Source: Saprospiraceae bacterium
Lineage (GTDB): Bacteria > Bacteroidota > Bacteroidia > Chitinophagales > Saprospiraceae
NCBI GenBank assembly: GCA_020630045.1
Contig: JAHDCE010000060.1
Location: forward strand, 4,247-11,945
Reading direction: 5' to 3'
Length of the DNA: 7,699 bases
The notes beneath the pieces are model-generated. The model did not search any database. It saw only the letters and a list, made by a program, of their open reading frames with translations, and was not told where the DNA came from. Positions 4,905-7,699 of this stretch are shown one piece after another. Position 1 is the first letter of the stretch; every line of letters begins with the position of its first letter. The position numbers were made by a program, and so were the translations under genes.

Positions 4905-6590
4905 CTAAAGTCGTTTTTCAATATCAATCAAAAACAGCTCTTTGAAAAAAACGACCTCCCCTTTTTTTACGCGGCCCAATTTCAATTTCTTCCACTTGTC
5001 TTTTTCTGGCGAAATCATCACACGTCGCTCTCCTTCCAACTGCAAACCAATAGGCATCGTAAACCCATCTACCACACCATCCCACTTATAATACAAATAG
5101 GTATTTCCCCCTTTTTTCTTCAGCTTATATTGTAATGTAGGAATACCTTTTTCATACAAGTACTGTTCAAAGAAACCAGTGAAGTCCTTATCCGTGTACT
5201 CCCGAACATGATCTACAAAATTCTTGGTCGTGACATTCCGGATTTTATTCTTCTCATGAAAATCCTTCATCATGCTAAAAAACGCCTTGTCATCATTGAA
5301 CGCGTGGCGCAACGTGTGCAGAATCCAAGCCCCCTTGTAATAATGGTCGCTACTGATCCATTCTTTCCAATTCACATCCATCGGCCCGATAATCGGCTGT
5401 GCATTCTGTATGTATTTCCGCTGTGAATTGATATACCTCAACGCATCCTTATATCCCATCGTGCCCTCGACAAACAAGGTTTCCATATAAGTGGTAAAGG
5501 ACTCATGCAACCACATTTCAGCATGATCATTACAACTGATACTATTACCAAAATACTCGTGCCCCGTCTCATGCACGATGATATAATCAAAGTCCATATC
5601 ATCAGGAATCATGCCGCCTAAATATCCCCTCATATACTGATTGCCATAGGCAATCGCTCCTTGGTGTTCCATTCCCAAATACGGCGTTTCCACCAAAGCG
5701 AATCCGTCTTCCCAAAATGGATACTTTCCGAAGTAATGCTCAAATACCCTCAAGGTGGGTTTTACTTGTTGGAAATGCTTTTCAGACTTTTTCAAGTTAT
5801 AGTCCAATACATAATAATCCAGCGCCAACCGGTCGCCTTCCGGCGAAATATATTCATCTTCCCAGTGTGCATAGTGGGCGATATTAACCGTAACATTATA
5901 ATTATTTATCGGATAACCGACCCTCCAATCAAATTGATGGTAACCACTATCAAGAACGGTTTCTCCCACCAAATTACCATTCGAAACACATATCAAACCC
6001 TCGGGTACGGCAACTGATATGTCCATCCCATCATCCGGCTCATCTGATAGGTGATCCTTATTGGGCCACCAAAGACTAGCTCCGTCGCCTTCACAAGCCA
6101 CTCCGATCCAATCCCGGCCTTCTTCGTCTTTTCCCCATACAAACCCACCATCCCAAGGCGCACGTTTCGCTTCTATCGGATAACCGCTATAATTCATCCT
6201 TACGGTTTTCCGCTCGCCTTCCGTCACTCTATTACCAAAATTAATGAAGACCGCTCCATGCCTTCGCTTCACCTTTAATTCCCGATTGTCTTCCAATAAA
6301 ATCGCCCCGTCAAAATCCATATTCGGAAACAAATCGACCTGCAAGGTTATGAAATCCTCCTTGGCTTCGAAAGTCATATCCACATGCCCCTCCAGGTATT
6401 TTTTACTAGGGTCGATTTTGATATTCAATCCATAATGCTTGACATCATAACAAGTCCGGGCCGGTGTCAACATTCCCCTTAGCGTATCCGCTTCGGTGAA
6501 CTTTTTCTTAAATGTCGGATGAGTTTGGGCATCCAAATACCCAATACCACCGATAATCAACATCCAGATAAATAATAATCTTTGATTCAT
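4905..6590 (-). CDS. secreted M1-family zinc metallopeptidase (aminopeptidase)
   Basis: Minus strand, 561 residues from the ATG at 6588-6590. It should be an exported zinc peptidase that trims peptides in the periplasm or outside the cell. The catalytic HETGH is at 340-344 with the third ligand Glu363, the HEXXH-X18-E spacing of M1. Tyr417 in YYKG matches the transition-state Tyr. The usual GXMEN substrate motif reads GMEHQ (306-310). Residues about 40-230 form the N-terminal beta domain and about 485-561 a short beta domain; the long helical C-terminal domain of aminopeptidase N is absent. I see no type IX sorting domain. Upstream in-frame ATGs exist at 6611 and 6644. I chose 6590 because it gives a compact signal peptide (MNQRLLFIWMLIIGGIGYLDAQ region, cleavage near residue 21-22) and because the candidate promoter leaves only about six bases before 6611 and lies downstream of 6644. 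Family call firm, start moderate. Confidence 0.92.
   Translation of the reverse strand: MNQRLLFIWMLIIGGIGYLDAQTHPTFKKKFTEADTLRGMLTPARTCYDVKHYGLNIKIDPSKKYLEGHVDMTFEAKEDFITLQVDLFPNMDFDGAILLEDNRELKVKRRHGAVFINFGNRVTEGERKTVRMNYSGYPIEAKRAPWDGGFVWGKDEEGRDWIGVACEGDGASLWWPNKDHLSDEPDDGMDISVAVPEGLICVSNGNLVGETVLDSGYHQFDWRVGYPINNYNVTVNIAHYAHWEDEYISPEGDRLALDYYVLDYNLKKSEKHFQQVKPTLRVFEHYFGKYPFWEDGFALVETPYLGMEHQGAIAYGNQYMRGYLGGMIPDDMDFDYIIVHETGHEYFGNSISCNDHAEMWLHESFTTYMETLFVEGTMGYKDALRYINSQRKYIQNAQPIIGPMDVNWKEWISSDHYYKGAWILHTLRHAFNDDKAFFSMMKDFHEKNKIRNVTTKNFVDHVREYTDKDFTGFFEQYLYEKGIPTLQYKLKKKGGNTYLYYKWDGVVDGFTMPIGLQLEGERRVMISPEKDKWKKLKLGRVKKGEVVFFKELFLIDIEKRL
4910..4955. repeat. inverted repeat at the convergent gene ends, possible weak terminator
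   Basis: GTCGTTTTTCAA (4910-4921) is complementary to TTGAAAAAAACGAC (4942-4955) apart from two extra A in the right arm. The 20-base spacer and both arms lie inside the last codons of the minus-strand peptidase gene. For plus-strand transcripts from the 127-residue gene it would form a hairpin followed a few bases later by a run of T (about 4961-4967). It could act as the shared 3' end of the converging genes, but the stem is mostly A-T and the call is weak. Confidence 0.3.
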
Positions 6591-6623
6591 TCCATTTTTT
6601 TGGTTCGTCATATAATTCAAAAC

Positions 6624-6652
6624 GAAAAGTAAGGTTTTTAGCACTAAATCAA
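6624..6652 (-). promoter_or_regulatory. candidate promoter of the M1 peptidase gene
   Basis: Reading the minus strand, TTG at 6652-6650 is followed after 18 bases by TACTTTTC at 6631-6624. This fits the Bacteroidota pattern TTG-N17-23-TAnnTTTG with one mismatch in the last base. Transcription would start near 6617, leaving a leader of about 27 bases to the ATG at 6590. If this is right, the longest ORF start (6644) would lie between the -33 and -7 elements and could not be used. Confidence 0.45.
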
Positions 6653-6890
6653 GTGAGGATCATCCAATACATTGTTTTTGACAATGGGCTAAAAATCGAA
6701 AAAATAACGTCAACACAGCCCCTAAAAACCAGCTTTTAGGGCATAAACAGAGTCGTTAACTCATCATTAACAATAGTTGCTTCCGTATTAACAGCGATAA
6801 ATCCTGCAATCCTTAAATTTGTAACTGTCTTTAGGAATTATGTTTAAATAATCAAAACCTTTCCTTCAAAACAAGGTTAAATTATTAATT
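6653..6890. other. AT-rich divergent intergenic region
   Basis: This stretch lies between the divergent peptidase and DUF1573 promoters and has no ORF of note. It contains a perfect 8-base hairpin, CCCTAAAA (6720-6727) with TTTTAGGG (6734-6741) around a 6-base loop, not followed by T on either strand, so an operator or RNA structure rather than a terminator. It also has short inverted pairs such as AACCTT (6856-6861) with AAGGTT (6873-6878), which may be chance in AT-rich DNA. Confidence 0.45.
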
Positions 6891-6914
6891 CAAAAATCCT
6901 ATTTTTGCAAAAAT
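6891..6914 (+). promoter_or_regulatory. promoter of the DUF1573 gene with overlapping palindrome
   Basis: TATTTTTG at 6900-6907 matches the Bacteroidota -7 consensus TAnnTTTG exactly. It would start transcription near 6913, about 30 bases before the ATG, with a very AT-rich leader that has no Shine-Dalgarno sequence. No clear TTG lies at -33. The element is embedded in ATTTTTGCAAAAAT (6901-6914), a perfect 14-base palindrome, and CAAAAAT at 6891-6897 is a further inverted copy of ATTTTTG. A dimeric regulator could bind here, though A/T runs make such symmetry easy to get by chance. Confidence 0.55.
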
Positions 6915-6944
6915 TTTCTATCATTTAATTTTCAATTTTTTACA

Positions 6945-7538
6945 ATGAAAACATCTAATATTGTCCAAATCGGGTTACTTGCAGTAATCGCTCTTCTTTT
7001 GGGATATATCCTTTTCGGAGGAAAAAGCAGCTCAGCTGATACCGATGTCCGTTCAGAAGCCCGTCAAAGTTTGTCAACAACACCAAAAGTCGCTTCTAAC
7101 GCCAATCTTAATCCAAACGATGCGATTAAGCCCGCAGAACCTGCGAAGCCTGTCGGCCCAACCACGACTTTTGATTTTTCTGAAAAAGAGTATGATTTCG
7201 GAACAATCACTTCAGGTGAAAAAGTAACTCACGTTTTCAAATTCAAAAACACGGGTAAAGAACCATTGGTTATCCAAAATGCTAAAGGTAGCTGTGGATG
7301 TACTGTTCCTGAATGGCCACGTGAGCCAATCGCTCCTGGTAAATCCGGTGAAATCAAAGTACAATTCGATTCTAAAAACAAGCAAGGGAAGCAGACAAAA
7401 AATGTTACCATTACTGCTAACACCGATCCTGTAAATACAATCCTTAAGGTTTCTGCTGATGTTGAAAAGGACCCTAATGCTCCTGCAACTCCGGCTCCGG
7501 CTACTCAGTTGACTCCAAAGATTCAAACTCAGCAGTAA
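6945..7538 (+). CDS. DUF1573 domain protein, N-terminally membrane-anchored
   Basis: This 197-residue envelope protein carries one DUF1573 domain, an Ig-like beta-sandwich family that is widespread in Bacteroidota and has no settled function. Residues 6-25 form a hydrophobic helix (IVQIGLLAVIALLLGYILFG) after a short basic start. No clear signal-peptidase site follows, so it is probably an uncleaved anchor with the rest facing the periplasm. Residues 27-74 are a Ser/Ala/Pro/Lys-rich linker. DUF1573 spans about 76-175: YDFGTITSGEKVTHVFKFKN at 83-102 and the hallmark GSCGCTVPEWP at 115-125 with Cys117 and Cys119. The C-terminal tail (176-197) is Pro/Ala/Thr/Gln-rich. In many Bacteroidota DUF1573 genes sit beside yajC or nusB; here the gene stands alone with its own promoter and a terminator-like hairpin downstream. 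Start set by the first ATG and the anchor. Confidence 0.92.
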   Translation: MKTSNIVQIGLLAVIALLLGYILFGGKSSSADTDVRSEARQSLSTTPKVASNANLNPNDAIKPAEPAKPVGPTTTFDFSEKEYDFGTITSGEKVTHVFKFKNTGKEPLVIQNAKGSCGCTVPEWPREPIAPGKSGEIKVQFDSKNKQGKQTKNVTITANTDPVNTILKVSADVEKDPNAPATPAPATQLTPKIQTQQ

Positions 7539-7561
7539 TTTGAGATTTGGATAAATTTTTA

Positions 7562-7590
7562 TAGTAAAGGAGATTTATGTCCATTTACTA
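7562..7590. repeat. hairpin after the DUF1573 gene
   Basis: TAGTAAAGGA (7562-7571) pairs with TCCATTTACTA (7580-7590), with one bulged A and an 8-base loop. No T run follows on the plus strand. It is the first of three hairpins in the 160 bases after the DUF1573 stop and may protect the 3' end of its mRNA (inference). Confidence 0.45.
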
Positions 7591-7599
7591 CAAAACAAA

Positions 7600-7628
7600 C
7601 GCCACTTCGAATGCATTTCGAAGTGGCG
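7600..7628. terminator. likely bidirectional terminator between convergent genes
   Basis: CGCCACTTCGAA (7600-7611) and TTCGAAGTGGCG (7617-7628) are perfect 12-base complements around the 5-base loop TGCAT. On the plus strand ATTTCAATT follows, a mediocre T tract for ending the DUF1573 transcript. On the minus strand TTTGTTTTG follows, a better T tract. This suggests that a minus-strand gene to the right also ends here. Confidence 0.7.
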
Positions 7629-7642
7629 ATTTCAATTGAGCT

Positions 7643-7668
7643 GGATCCGGTTATTTATTACCGGATCC
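7643..7668. repeat. perfect 9-base inverted repeat
   Basis: GGATCCGGT (7643-7651) and ACCGGATCC (7660-7668) are exact complements around the 8-base loop TATTTATT. There is no T run on either side, so it is not a terminator on its own. On the minus strand it would overlap the stop codon of the possible gene at the right edge. Confidence 0.5.
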
Positions 7669-7699
7669 TATACCCGCCAACTTTCGTCTAATCATACCT
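7651..7699 (-). CDS. possible C-terminal end of a minus-strand gene (partial)
   Basis: On the minus strand one frame is open from the window edge to a TAA at 7653-7651, reading GMIRRKLAGIGSGNK. The other two minus frames stop within the first 12 bases of the window edge. Fifteen codons are too few to identify a product, and the stretch could be chance. The support is indirect: the hairpin at 7600-7628 has its better T tract on the minus strand, which would fit a gene ending at this stop. Confidence 0.25.
   Translation of the reverse strand, partial: GMIRRKLAGIGSGNK

Noticed and set aside
5661..6017. 118-residue plus-strand ORF opposite the M1 peptidase
   Set aside because: It lies entirely over conserved peptidase domain coding sequence on the other strand and shows no recognisable features.
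6591..6644. Longer peptidase start giving MLKTLLFVLNYMTNQKNG before the chosen Met
   Set aside because: It would put a second hydrophobic patch and a polar stretch before the signal peptide, and its ATG falls upstream of the candidate -7 element at 6624-6631. The 6611 ATG remains possible.
1..7699. Search for CRISPR arrays, tRNA or rRNA genes, transposases, toxin-antitoxin pairs or phage genes
   Set aside because: I saw no regularly spaced direct repeats, tRNA-like cloverleaf, transposase motifs or small paired ORFs of that kind on either strand.

Overview
The window looks like ordinary chromosomal DNA of a Bacteroidota bacterium, most plausibly a Cytophagales- or Saprospirales-like lineage (lineage is inference). 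The signs are: -7 promoter elements of the Bacteroidota type TAnnTTTG before two genes and near-matches before two others; AT-rich 5' leaders mostly without Shine-Dalgarno sequences; signal peptides ending in AQ or GQ; and a gene set typical of the phylum (OmpA/SPOR envelope protein, secreted M1 peptidase, DUF1573 protein, YigZ).

Layout, left to right. Positions 1-458 hold the possible tail of an upstream plus-strand gene, three hairpins (the last, at 227-266, a good Rho-independent terminator), and then the promoter and an 11-codon leader ORF overlapping the start of the next gene. 459-2690 encodes a 743-residue secreted envelope protein: two carboxypeptidase-regulatory-like beta domains, an OmpA-like peptidoglycan-binding domain, a long Glu-rich repetitive linker and a C-terminal SPOR-like domain. 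A strong terminator follows at 2713-2753. 2796-3623 (monoacylglycerol lipase-like alpha/beta hydrolase) and 3627-4277 (YigZ/IMPACT family) form a tight two-gene unit, the second gene starting at TTG three bases after the first one's stop and in the same frame. A 238-base gap then leads to 4516-4899, a 127-residue cytoplasmic protein I do not recognise. It converges on a minus-strand secreted M1 metallopeptidase (4905-6590, possibly starting at 6611 or 6644) with only five bases between the stop codons. A roughly 350-base divergent region separates the peptidase from 6945-7538, a membrane-anchored DUF1573 protein. The right edge (7539-7699) holds three hairpins, one a likely bidirectional terminator, and possibly the last codons of a minus-strand gene.

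Functionally the genes are mostly envelope-associated or housekeeping: cell-wall tethering (OmpA/SPOR), lipid ester hydrolysis, peptide degradation outside the cytoplasm, and a periplasm-facing DUF1573 protein. I see no mobile element, CRISPR array, tRNA, rRNA or defence or biosynthetic cluster, and no convincing new multi-gene system. The points most worth a second look are the leader ORF coupled to the OmpA gene, the same-frame stop/TTG junction between hydrolase and YigZ, the orphan 127-residue gene, and the palindrome laid over the DUF1573 promoter.
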